A DNA stretch of 64,000 nt, taken from positions 717,001 to 781,000 of the forward strand of contig NC_020888.1 in NCBI RefSeq assembly GCF_000355675.1, given 5' to 3'. This document shows, in pieces, positions 47,375 through 56,371 of the stretch. Both the position numbers and the translations under genes were made by a program. Numbering within the stretch: position 1 is the first letter of the stretch; each line of letters opens with the position of its first letter. The notes beneath the pieces are model-generated. The model worked only from the letters and a program-made list of their open reading frames with translations, was not told where the DNA came from and did not search any database. This stretch comes from Thalassolituus oleivorans MIL-1. Lineage in GTDB: Bacteria; Pseudomonadota; Gammaproteobacteria; Pseudomonadales; Oceanobacteraceae.

Positions 47375-47398
47375 GTGGTGCAAGTAGGGCTTAGAGTA

Positions 47399-48895
47399 TC
47401 AAGCGGTTTGTGCCTCGGTCTTGCTGCCTACTTTGTTTTCTTGCGGGTTAGAGTATTGCAGTTCTTTTGCATTCAGGCGGCTGAATTTAAGCGAAGCAAA
47501 GTCTTTAAAGAAGTTTTGGTTTAACTTCCACGGGCCTTTGGTGCCTTGTTGCGGTAATTGATCCTTCACTCGGGCAATGTAACCCGAACTCATGTCGATA
47601 AAAGATAACCGTCCAATCGTGCTGTCAGTATTGACGGGAACAACCTGTTTTTTGCCTGTTTTATCCATATGTTTGAGCAAGCGGCAAACCCAATCACCAA
47701 TGAGATCGGATTTTAATGTCCACGACGAGTTGGTGTAGCCAAATACCATGGCCATATTAGGGATGCCTTCGAACAGCACGCCGCGATAACTCATTTTATC
47801 GGTGAAGTTAAAATCTTTGTTATCGAGGGTTAACTTAATACCGCCAAACATTTTTACGTTCAAACCCGTCGCGGTGATAATAATATCGGCTGCTAATTCT
47901 TTGCCAGATTTCAGTAAAATCCCATTTTCGGTAAAATGATCAATGTTATCTGTGACGACATCGGCTTTACCTTTGCTAATAGATTTATACAAATCTCCGC
48001 CAGGTACAGCACATAAACGTTGATCCCAAGGAGCATATTTTGGGGTAAAATGGCTCATGTCGAAATCTTCAGGCAACATCTTTTTATTGAAGCCGTAGAT
48101 GAATTTTCGAGCACGCTCAGGGAAGCGCTTGCAATAATTAAAGAAAGCCATTGAAAGCAATACGTTGCGGCTGCGAATAATGCTATATACCCAAGTTTCT
48201 GGCAGGTATTTGCGCAAGCTGACAGCAAAGTTATCTTCTGCAGGTACTGGCAAAATATAGCTAGGTGAACGTTGTAGCATAGTGATTTTTTCTACAGCGC
48301 GCGCCATTGATGGAATCAATGTAACAGCGGTTGCACCGCTACCAATGACGACCACTTTTTTGCCAGCGTAGTCTAGATTTTCTGGCCAATGTTGTGGATG
48401 AATAACTTGGCCTTTAAAGTCGTCGCGTCCGGCGAATTCAGGTGTAAATCCTTTTTCATAATCATAGTAACCAGTACAGCTAACGACGAACCCTGCACTG
48501 TATTGACGACATTCACCGGTATTGGATATTTCCACATCGACGACCCAACGCGCGGTGTTGCTGTCCCAGTTTACCTTTTTAACGGAATGACTATAACGTA
48601 CATGGGAAGTCACGTTGTTTTCTTCAGCGGCTTCACGAATGTAGTTGCAGATATCGCCTCCGGCGGCAATACCCTTGCTCGAGGTCCAAGGCTTAAAGTT
48701 ATAGCCCAAGGTAAACATATCAGAATCAGAGCGAATACCAGGATAGCGGAATAAATCCCAAGTGCCGCCGATGGCATCGCGGCCTTCTAATATTGCGTAA
48801 GTTTTATTCGGACACTTTTGACTAAGGTGGCAAGCGGTACCAATACCAGACAAACCTGCACCTATGATCAATACATCGAAGTGTTCAATAGACAT
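47399..48895 (-). CDS. almA: AlmA-like flavin-containing monooxygenase (copy 2)
   Basis: 498 residues from ATG 48895, preceded by AGGA; the frame opens to 48916. It has the same ordered motifs as the copy at 33819-35300: GAGLSGIGTACHL, FRYPGIRSDSDMFTLGYNF, SCTGYYDYEKGFTPEFAGR, the fingerprint FKGQVIHPQHW and VIGSGATAV. By eye the two copies are similar over their full length. Here the fingerprint Phe is kept, while copy 1 has Tyr. Long-chain alkane oxidation is the expected role, with Baeyer-Villiger activity as alternative. Confidence 0.8.
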   Translation of the reverse strand: MSIEHFDVLIIGAGLSGIGTACHLSQKCPNKTYAILEGRDAIGGTWDLFRYPGIRSDSDMFTLGYNFKPWTSSKGIAAGGDICNYIREAAEENNVTSHVRYSHSVKKVNWDSNTARWVVDVEISNTGECRQYSAGFVVSCTGYYDYEKGFTPEFAGRDDFKGQVIHPQHWPENLDYAGKKVVVIGSGATAVTLIPSMARAVEKITMLQRSPSYILPVPAEDNFAVSLRKYLPETWVYSIIRSRNVLLSMAFFNYCKRFPERARKFIYGFNKKMLPEDFDMSHFTPKYAPWDQRLCAVPGGDLYKSISKGKADVVTDNIDHFTENGILLKSGKELAADIIITATGLNVKMFGGIKLTLDNKDFNFTDKMSYRGVLFEGIPNMAMVFGYTNSSWTLKSDLIGDWVCRLLKHMDKTGKKQVVPVNTDSTIGRLSFIDMSSGYIARVKDQLPQQGTKGPWKLNQNFFKDFASLKFSRLNAKELQYSNPQENKVGSKTEAQTA

Positions 48896-49237
48896 GGGGA
48901 AATCCTCAATAAACAAACAACATCAGCCTTACAGATCTGGAGTAGGGACTGGGCTGAAATAGTTTAAGCCGTTACGTTTTGTTCTGTTTGGCTTAATAAG
49001 TCTTAATGTGAACTATCCCGTTCTGTGCGCTTTTTGAACAGGTCATCGAGGGACAAACTGCTTTTGCGTTGGCCTAAAACTACCTTATTTGAGTTTTTCA
49101 TGGCCGAATATGTATATTTCTGGCCGTGAAAGTTAATGTGCCTTGTATTGCCATAATTTGCCCCCAAATAAAGACTTACATTGGCGTTCCCCTTTCATCG
49201 GCGACCCGTGACTCCATTGAGTTAATTAGGAGGCCTT
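48896..49237. other. Non-coding region between the AlmA-like gene and fxsA
   Basis: 342 bases with no gene. Contents: an imperfect 34-base hairpin at 49097-49130 and a heat-shock-like promoter at 49142-49169 for fxsA. The promoter of the AlmA-like gene should lie in its left part but no clear hexamers were found. Confidence 0.55.
49142..49169 (+). promoter_or_regulatory. Putative sigma-32 promoter of fxsA
   Basis: CTTGTAT (-35, consensus CTTGAAA), 13-base spacer, CCCCAAAT (-10, consensus CCCCATNT). The segment CCCCAAATAAAGAC recurs, with one base less, at the groES promoter. Confidence 0.6.
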
Positions 49238-49714
49238 GTGCCACTTCTCTTTATATTTATTATCGTTCCTCTTGCCGAGCTGGCCGTGTTAATCAAGGTT
49301 GGTAGTTATATTGGCATTTTATGGACCTTCGCACTTATCCTGCTAACGGCGACGATTGGCGTCAGTATTCTGCGCGTGCAAGGGCTATCTACCCTGATGC
49401 GAGCTAGTCAAAAATTGCAGGACGGAGGCTTGCCGGCAAAAGAGTTAGCCGAAGGGTTTTTATTAGCTTTGGCTGGTGCCTTGCTGTTGACCCCAGGTTT
49501 GATTACTGATGCTTGCGGCTTTATGTTGCTAGTGCCGACATTGCGTGGTCGTCTTGCTGGCTCTGTGTTGAAACGTTTTAAACCGACTATGACCATGGGC
49601 AGCATGAATGGCGGCAGTCCATTTGAGCGCCCGATCAATCCTGCGGATCCTCATGTTCACCGCGATCAAGGTGGTCACGACATTATCGATGGCGAGTACC
49701 GCCGCGAAGACTAA
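49238..49714 (+). CDS. fxsA: FxsA family inner-membrane protein
   Basis: 158 residues from GTG 49238, with a perfect AGGAGG 6 bases upstream that decides the start. FIIVPLAELAVLIKVGSYIG is the family N-terminus, with helices near 1-20, 25-45 and 75-100 and the block EGFLLALAGALLLTPGLITDACGFMLLVP. FxsA in E. coli suppresses F exclusion of phage T7; it is often next to groESL, as here. The C-terminal tail is hydrophilic and His/Asp-rich. Function otherwise unclear. Confidence 0.92.
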   Translation: MPLLFIFIIVPLAELAVLIKVGSYIGILWTFALILLTATIGVSILRVQGLSTLMRASQKLQDGGLPAKELAEGFLLALAGALLLTPGLITDACGFMLLVPTLRGRLAGSVLKRFKPTMTMGSMNGGSPFERPINPADPHVHRDQGGHDIIDGEYRRED

Positions 49715-49741
49715 ATAAAGCAATTTTTTTATGCTTAAGGT

Positions 49742-49768
49742 GTTGAAATCAGATTCGGCACCCCAATA
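49742..49768 (+). promoter_or_regulatory. Putative sigma-32 promoter of groES-groEL
   Basis: GTTGAAA (49742-49748), 12-base spacer, CCCCAATA (49761-49768) fits the heat-shock consensus CTTGAAA / CCCCAT. Transcription would start about 95 bases before groES. Confidence 0.78.
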
Positions 49769-49785
49769 AAGACATCACACAGTTT

Positions 49786-49829
49786 GAAGCAAGGCTCAAT
49801 GTCGGAATTATCCCCTTGATACTTGCTTC
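49786..49829 (+). other. Inverted repeat in the groES leader
   Basis: GAAGCAAG (49786-49793) and CTTGCTTC (49822-49829) are perfect 8-base complements. A competing pair CAAGG / CCTTG (49790-49794, 49814-49818) overlaps the left arm, so the mRNA leader could take two folds. Confidence 0.5.
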
Positions 49830-49872
49830 TATCATCAGCAAAAACATGCTTTTACATTGGAGAGACCTTCAA

Positions 49873-50166
49873 ATGAAAATCCGTCCTTTACACGATCGCG
49901 TCGTGGTTCGTCGCAAGGAAGAAGAGCAAACTACTGCTGGCGGTATCCTGTTACCAGGTGCTGCGGCTGAAAAGCCTAATCAGGGTGAAGTGGTTGCTGT
50001 CGGTACTGGCCGCGTTTTGACGAATGGCGATGTGCAAGCACTCGCTGTGAAAGTGGGTGACACCGTTGTATTCGGTAAGTACTCAGGTTCGAACACCATC
50101 AAGATTAGTGGTGAAGAATTGTTGATTCTTAACGAGAGCGACATCTACGGCGTAATCGAAGCGTAA
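49873..50166 (+). CDS. groES: Co-chaperonin GroES
   Basis: 97 residues from ATG 49873, with GGAGAG upstream. [44 protein letters not shown] is the usual first half, containing the mobile loop ([10 protein letters not shown]) that binds GroEL; the end [17 protein letters not shown] is also typical. It caps the GroEL ring. The open frame upstream to 49816 is only leader sequence. groEL follows after 53 bases. Confidence 0.98.
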   Translation: MKIRPLHDRVVVRRKEEEQTTAGGILLPGAAAEKPNQGEVVAVGTGRVLTNGDVQALAVKVGDTVVFGKYSGSNTIKISGEELLILNESDIYGVIEA

Positions 50167-50195
50167 TTTTCATCAGCTTTGATTCATTCATCTAA

Positions 50196-51866
<1,671 letters not shown>

Positions 51867-51951
51867 TGCCTCCTGCCTGAGTATGTAGAATGCTCAGGCA
51901 ACCCTGTTAGCTAATACGGAAAAAACATGGCTGCTTAACCGCGCAGCGTGT

Positions 51952-51981
51952 AAAACCGGCCTCACAAGGGCCGGTTTTTTT
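51952..51981 (+). terminator. Intrinsic terminator of groESL
   Basis: AAAACCGGCC / GGCCGGTTTT 10-bp stem followed by TTTTTTT, 86 bases after the groEL stop. The A-run on the left means it can also serve the converging gene at 51988. Confidence 0.95.
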
Positions 51982-51987
51982 ATGGCT

Positions 51988-52716
51988 TTATTCAAATTGC
52001 CATTCTGTATAAGGCACATAAATATTTTTCATCACATCAGCATACTCAGGTGAAGCCATAATAGTTGCTTGAGCTTCAGTGATCATTTGATCCGTTTTAT
52101 TGCCTTGCCCACCGAGCGGCAGAATTGCATGAACATCGTAGGTACGATAGAGCTGTCTGTGAATATTGGTTAGATGCAGTTCTTTCAAAACAACATCGGT
52201 TACTTCTCCAGAAAAAATATAGCCATCGATACGTCCACTATTTAATTTTTTAAGTGCCCCATCAACTGAAAAAATGCCTTCTACGGGAAAATTAAAAAGG
52301 TCCGTATGGGCAGCATCCGTTGCTATGTTGTAGGCCGATAAATTATCAATATCAATCGGTCTATCTTTGCGCGTATAAAGAACGAAATTAACTTGAGTGA
52401 TCACAGCTGTGGAGTAATCAAATCCTAACTCAGAATTGCTTTTATAAGGGTTTTTGATTAAAGGAAAATGAAAGTCCGCTTGTTTGCTAATGACATTCAA
52501 TATTGAACGCTTAAACGGATAATATTCAACGCTAATGTCGTTACTGAGTACTTCTCCCCATAAATATACTAGACCGAGAAATTCATTCGGTTTATCTCTG
52601 GTATCGAGCATTATATCTGGCAGGCTGGCTTTAAAAGAGTCGGCATGTAGCGAAGTTAAAGATGTACAGAAAAAGCCAAAGCTTAGAATGATGAGTATTT
52701 TACTCAAAGACGGCAT
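51988..52716 (-). CDS. Periplasmic substrate-binding protein, amino-acid type (SBP family 3-like)
   Basis: 242 residues with a signal peptide (ILIILSFGFFCTSLTSLHA). The fold pattern fits the bacterial extracellular solute-binding family 3: a first lobe with ISVEYYPFKRSILNVISKQADFHFP, then FVLYTRKDR at the hinge, IATDAAHTDLFNF and SVDGALKKLNSGRIDGYIF. Ligand unknown; permease and ATPase genes are absent. Orphan proteins of this type often act in signalling or as degenerate binding proteins. It stands alone between the groESL terminator and a structured non-coding stretch. Confidence 0.7.
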   Translation of the reverse strand: MPSLSKILIILSFGFFCTSLTSLHADSFKASLPDIMLDTRDKPNEFLGLVYLWGEVLSNDISVEYYPFKRSILNVISKQADFHFPLIKNPYKSNSELGFDYSTAVITQVNFVLYTRKDRPIDIDNLSAYNIATDAAHTDLFNFPVEGIFSVDGALKKLNSGRIDGYIFSGEVTDVVLKELHLTNIHRQLYRTYDVHAILPLGGQGNKTDQMITEAQATIMASPEYADVMKNIYVPYTEWQFE

Positions 52717-52767
52717 AGAGACCTCAATTAATACAACTACACGAGTAGTTAACTAGGACGCACGCAA

Positions 52768-52813
52768 TGGACTTCCAGTCGCGCTACGGTCTCTTCAGAC
52801 GGTCCACTTTTTT
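52768..52813 (+). other. Small structured element with T-run, possible sRNA 3' end
   Basis: TGG (52768-52770) and CCA (52804-52806) can close two adjacent hairpins, GACT-TCC-AGTC (52770-52780) and GTCT-CTTC-AGAC (52789-52800), followed by CTTTTTT. Such a stem with a T-run looks like the end of a short transcript on the plus strand, or an attenuator-like fold. No gene is on the plus strand here. Confidence 0.3.
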
Positions 52814-52937
52814 AGCCATTCAGGCTCTTATTTACAAGCTTGAAGATAGCCAGCGGGGGGATTAAAAGCAAGTTTTGACCCAGTTTCTGTATGTTTTTTA
52901 CACAAAGCTGTAAGAGATCTTTGTTTTATATGTATTA

Positions 52938-52961
52938 AAAAGGCCGCATAAGCGGCCTTTT
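52938..52961 (-). terminator. Intrinsic terminator after the ART-like gene
   Basis: AAAGGCCGC / GCGGCCTTT with a 4-base loop and T-run on both sides; 16 bases past the stop of the gene at 52977. Confidence 0.92.
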
Positions 52962-52976
52962 ATAGCAAAATTGTAG

Positions 52977-53570
52977 TTATGCCTTTAGCAAGGTTAGGGC
53001 TGTGGCAGGAATCTGATCTTGAATATAGGCCATGGCCAACATCTGTAAAAAGTAGCTGCGATCCACTTGTAATGGGTTCACTTCATTTAAGGTGATGCCG
53101 TTATCTATATATAGCTCTTGCAGCTTAGTGACGTAATCGTTACCAGGCTCCATAACGAGAGCGGCAGCACCGACATCCGGTTTAACCTTATCGGCAAGCT
53201 CTGATGGTAAGTTAATGGCGAACACGACAGGCGTTTCATCTTTTTGAAAATAGATATTACGCGCGCGAGTCTTCTGTTCTGCCCAGTAATAGGCTAGTTC
53301 TTTGCTTTGCGTAATAAACACAGGATCTTTGCTTTCAAACTGACGACCACCTATGGTTCCCAGTGTTTGTTGGGTGCGATTTAAAAACTCGCTATCGCCA
53401 CCACCGATTAATCCATCGGCAACAATGGCATCAACCAGCCCAGATGCCGTCCCGTGATACCAGATACCATCGCTAGCGATACCATTAACGCTTAATTTCG
53501 CGCTGATGTCGGATAAATAGTCAGGTGTATGCTTTTCTGTCATGGGTAAATTTCCGCTATCTGTGGCCAT
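52977..53570 (-). CDS. Uncharacterised protein with ADP-ribosyltransferase-like motifs
   Basis: 197 residues, no signal peptide or membrane helix. IWYHGTASGLVDAIVADGLIG (about 36-56) looks like the first strand-helix unit of ART-fold enzymes, where the His binds NAD. KDPVFITQSKELAYYWAEQ (about 81-99) matches the second block with the conserved Tyr, and PVVFAINLPSEL the following strand. A Glu near 163 (LNEVNPLQV) could be the third catalytic residue. This is the H-Y-E pattern of PARP/KptA/DarT-like proteins, as inferred by eye. ATG 53543 is an alternative start. No antitoxin-like partner is adjacent. Confidence 0.5.
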   Translation of the reverse strand: MATDSGNLPMTEKHTPDYLSDISAKLSVNGIASDGIWYHGTASGLVDAIVADGLIGGGDSEFLNRTQQTLGTIGGRQFESKDPVFITQSKELAYYWAEQKTRARNIYFQKDETPVVFAINLPSELADKVKPDVGAAALVMEPGNDYVTKLQELYIDNGITLNEVNPLQVDRSYFLQMLAMAYIQDQIPATALTLLKA

Positions 53571-53615
53571 TACTGAGATGGCATTTACAATAGACGCTAT
53601 TGTACCAGAAAGGTT

Positions 53616-54443
53616 TTAGCCTTTCCGCTGTAGGCGACGACTGAAAAGTGCGTAGGTAGCGAGATAGAGAATTGAGCAGAGCAAACCAATGGTCGTGCCC
53701 AACGCCACCCCGACCGTTGAATAGGTATAGCCGATGGTCAGTACGTAAATTACCAAAGCACCCATTCCATCGGGGTAATGGCGAATTGTGCTAGCTAGCA
53801 TAGGCGCACCAAAACTGATGTGCAAAATCAGCATTAGGGGAAAGAAGCTGATCGGAAAGGCAGCCAATAAGCCGGCCTGTGTAGGGCTGAGTAAGCTCGC
53901 TAAACCAGTAACTAGTAATACCGCCGCGGTTGCAACGGCCGCACGAAACAATAGGGTAAACCAAGGTTTTAGCCATACCCCTTGTCTTGGTTTAACAATT
54001 GATGCCGCAGGAATTTGCTTAAACCATAGGCGAAACAGAATAATTGCTGCAACGACTGCGGCTAAATTGACTTCACGTTCACTTGGAAGAAATTGCAGCA
54101 CCCAAGCACTGACGATAAAAGCGCCTAAGCTCACAACCAGTACAAGAGGTAGATATTTAACACTTGGAAAGCGTGTCATTGTCCACCAATAAGCGCCAGC
54201 CAAGCATAAAGATGATGTTAATCCACCTAAGCTGTGAATAGATGCAATGGCAGCAAAATCAGCGCCTTGCTCCATGCCAATAAAATACAGGGATATGGCA
54301 CTGCCTAATGGAAAACCAGACATTAGTCCCGCCAACTTAGGCCCGCTGCGGCTAGCAATCCAACTTAATAGCAATACCGTTGAAAACGTAACCAGTATTT
54401 TGGCGGTTAATAACACTAGATGCCCTCTTAATATCAACAACAA
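53616..54443 (-). CDS. Polytopic membrane protein with internal repeat
   Basis: 275 residues and about nine membrane helices. Two segments are alike: LAGLMSGFPLGSAI (about 37-50) preceded by STVLLLSWIASRSGP, and QAGLLAAFPISFFPL (about 189-203) preceded by AAVLLVTGLASLLSP. An odd number of helices lies between them, so the repeats would face opposite sides of the membrane. This is a common transporter design. Family not recognised; substrate unknown. It ends 46 bases before the ART-like gene on the same strand. Confidence 0.65.
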   Translation of the reverse strand: MLLILRGHLVLLTAKILVTFSTVLLLSWIASRSGPKLAGLMSGFPLGSAISLYFIGMEQGADFAAIASIHSLGGLTSSLCLAGAYWWTMTRFPSVKYLPLVLVVSLGAFIVSAWVLQFLPSEREVNLAAVVAAIILFRLWFKQIPAASIVKPRQGVWLKPWFTLLFRAAVATAAVLLVTGLASLLSPTQAGLLAAFPISFFPLMLILHISFGAPMLASTIRHYPDGMGALVIYVLTIGYTYSTVGVALGTTIGLLCSILYLATYALFSRRLQRKG

Positions 54444-54572
54444 AGTAACAGCGGTGATGGTATATCAGAAGGATCTCAGGCCTGTAATACCAATTTAGAA
54501 AAACGCTGAATTAATCAGGGGGTGCCTAGGTTATAGTTGTACTTTGTTCCTCACTTAGTATTTATTGTTGTT

Positions 54573-55817
54573 ATGTCGGTGAAAAAATTATTAGTTGTAG
54601 GATACGTTTGGCCGGAGCCCAACTCCTCTGCAGCGGGTAGTCGCATGCTGCAGCTTATTGCCTGCTTTCAAAGCGCAGGCTATCAAGTTACTTATGCATC
54701 TGCGGCAGATATCAGCCCACATGCTATCGACTTAGCGTCGATTAATGTCTGCCAGAAAAGCATTGTTTTAAATTGCAGTTCGTTCGATCAGTGGGTGGCA
54801 GAAGTGCAACCAGATGTCGTGCTTTATGATCGTTTTATGATGGAAGAGCAGTTTGGTTGGCGTGTCAGTAGGGCATGCCCGCATGCCCTTCAAGTTCTCG
54901 ATATGGAGGATGTCCATTGTCTGCGTCATGCTCGCCATGAAGCCGTTAAACAGGGAGAAATTTTTGACGGTGTTGCTGCACCTATGTCCGACATTGCGCT
55001 GCGCGAGGTTGCCTCCATATTGCGTTGCGATATCACACTGGTTATTTCTGAGTACGAGATGGAATGGTTGCAGAGCACCTTTGCCATTCCTGCTCAACTC
55101 TTGCACTACTCACCCTTTATGATCGAACACGTCGTGCCAGAGCTGCAGCCTAGCTTTGAGCAACGCCAGCACTTTATCGCAATTGGTAACTTTCGCCATG
55201 CGCCCAACTGGGACGCGGTATTGCAGTTAAAGCAATGTTGGCCCGCTATTCGCGCTCAGTTACCTCAAGTTGAGCTGCATATTTACGGAGCTTATCCACC
55301 CCCAAAAGCCACGCAATTACATAATACAAAACAAGGCTTTGTGGTGAAGGGGTGGTGTGATGATGCCTTTGACGTCATAAAGCACGCCCGAGTGATGCTA
55401 GCTCCCTTGCGTTTCGGAGCAGGTTTAAAAGGTAAATTATTGGACGCGGCTCAGTGTCAAACTCCCGCAATTACTAGCTCTATCGGTGCTGAAGGCATGT
55501 ATGGTGACCTTGATGCTATGGCTAAAATTTGCGACACCGAGTCTGAGTTTATCGCCCAGGCAGTATCTTTGTATCAATCTAAGCCACAGTGGCAGTTGTT
55601 GAGTGAAGCCGGTGCTCAGCTCATACCCAAGCGCTTTTCGATGGATTATCATTGTCCGCTGTTGATAGAGCTCATAACTAGAGTGCAGCAACAATTAGAA
55701 CAACACCGTCGTACAAATTTTTACGGCGCCATGCTACGGCATCACAGCATGAGGAGTACCCAATATATGGGCCAGTGGATTGAAGTGAAAAATCGACTCC
55801 AAGAATATTGCAAATAG
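54573..55817 (+). CDS. Glycosyltransferase, GT4-like
   Basis: About 414 residues. KKLLVVGYVWPEPNSSAAGSRMLQLI at the N-terminus is the first Rossmann strand and loop of a GT-B enzyme; VDVVLYDRF-type text, FIAIGNFRHAPNWDAV and MLAPLRFGAGLKGKLLDAAQC (about 290-330) are the sugar-nucleotide binding half. The C-terminal TSSIGAEGMYGD is typical too. No signal peptide. ATG 54573 is chosen over TTG 54537; neither has a strong ribosome site. There is no polysaccharide cluster around it, so the acceptor is unknown. A small membrane protein gene follows 1 base later. Confidence 0.78.
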   Translation: MSVKKLLVVGYVWPEPNSSAAGSRMLQLIACFQSAGYQVTYASAADISPHAIDLASINVCQKSIVLNCSSFDQWVAEVQPDVVLYDRFMMEEQFGWRVSRACPHALQVLDMEDVHCLRHARHEAVKQGEIFDGVAAPMSDIALREVASILRCDITLVISEYEMEWLQSTFAIPAQLLHYSPFMIEHVVPELQPSFEQRQHFIAIGNFRHAPNWDAVLQLKQCWPAIRAQLPQVELHIYGAYPPPKATQLHNTKQGFVVKGWCDDAFDVIKHARVMLAPLRFGAGLKGKLLDAAQCQTPAITSSIGAEGMYGDLDAMAKICDTESEFIAQAVSLYQSKPQWQLLSEAGAQLIPKRFSMDYHCPLLIELITRVQQQLEQHRRTNFYGAMLRHHSMRSTQYMGQWIEVKNRLQEYCK

Positions 55818-55818
55818 A

Positions 55819-56133
55819 ATGAAAACGTCGCAAAAAGCACTGGTTGGCTTATCGGTCAGTGGTCTTGTCACATTAGCACCATTCTTGTTGATGGTATTAT
55901 CTTACGCTATGGCGGATATTGCCGGTTGCGAGCTTGCTGCCATCGGTGTTTCGCCTTGCAAGGTTGCCGGTGTTGAAGTGGGCGAGCTACTTTATAGCGT
56001 TTCAGTTATGGGTTGGCTTTTTTTAGTTATCTTGCCGATCGGCACGTTACTCATCCCTTTGTGTCTCTTATGGTGGTTATTTGCCAATCGTAAGGAACGC
56101 ATTCCCGAGCCCCGCGGTCGAAGTCACTTCTAG
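55819..56133 (+). CDS. Small membrane protein of unknown function
   Basis: 104 residues with two helices (about 9-32 and 58-90) and a Cys pair in the loop between them (GCELAAIGVSPCKVAG) that could form a disulfide in the periplasm. The C-terminal tail is basic (NRKERIPEPRGRSHF). It starts 1 base after the glycosyltransferase stop, so both are likely cotranscribed. Family not recognised. Confidence 0.7.
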   Translation: MKTSQKALVGLSVSGLVTLAPFLLMVLSYAMADIAGCELAAIGVSPCKVAGVEVGELLYSVSVMGWLFLVILPIGTLLIPLCLLWWLFANRKERIPEPRGRSHF

Positions 56134-56158
56134 GCCCTTTGAGGGGCGCTGCTATTAT

Positions 56159-56188
56159 TTGACAGGTGTAATTGCGCCAGCTTAGAAT
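56159..56188 (+). promoter_or_regulatory. Strong sigma-70-like promoter upstream of the DUF6091-like gene
   Basis: TTGACA (56159-56164), 18-base spacer, TAGAAT (56183-56188). It implies a leader of about 175 bases before the ATG at 56372. A perfect hairpin GCGCTA-TGG-TAGCGC lies at 56327-56341 in that leader. Confidence 0.65.
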
Positions 56189-56371
56189 CCTTACGGCTGG
56201 CTAGTAATTGAGCGGAATATTAGACGATAAAAGTTTTACCTAATGTTCTCGAGTGTTTCAGACTGTCCAAACCTGCCACCGGAGCGGCGGATTTTCCATA
56301 AAACACCTGCCGTTATGATGTTGAACGCGCTATGGTAGCGCCCGAAAACAAGAAAAATAGGAATCACCCCA

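Noticed and set aside
54537-54572. TTG start for the glycosyltransferase
   Set aside because: Adds 12 hydrophobic residues before a standard GT-B first strand; ATG 54573 fits better, though neither has a strong ribosome site.
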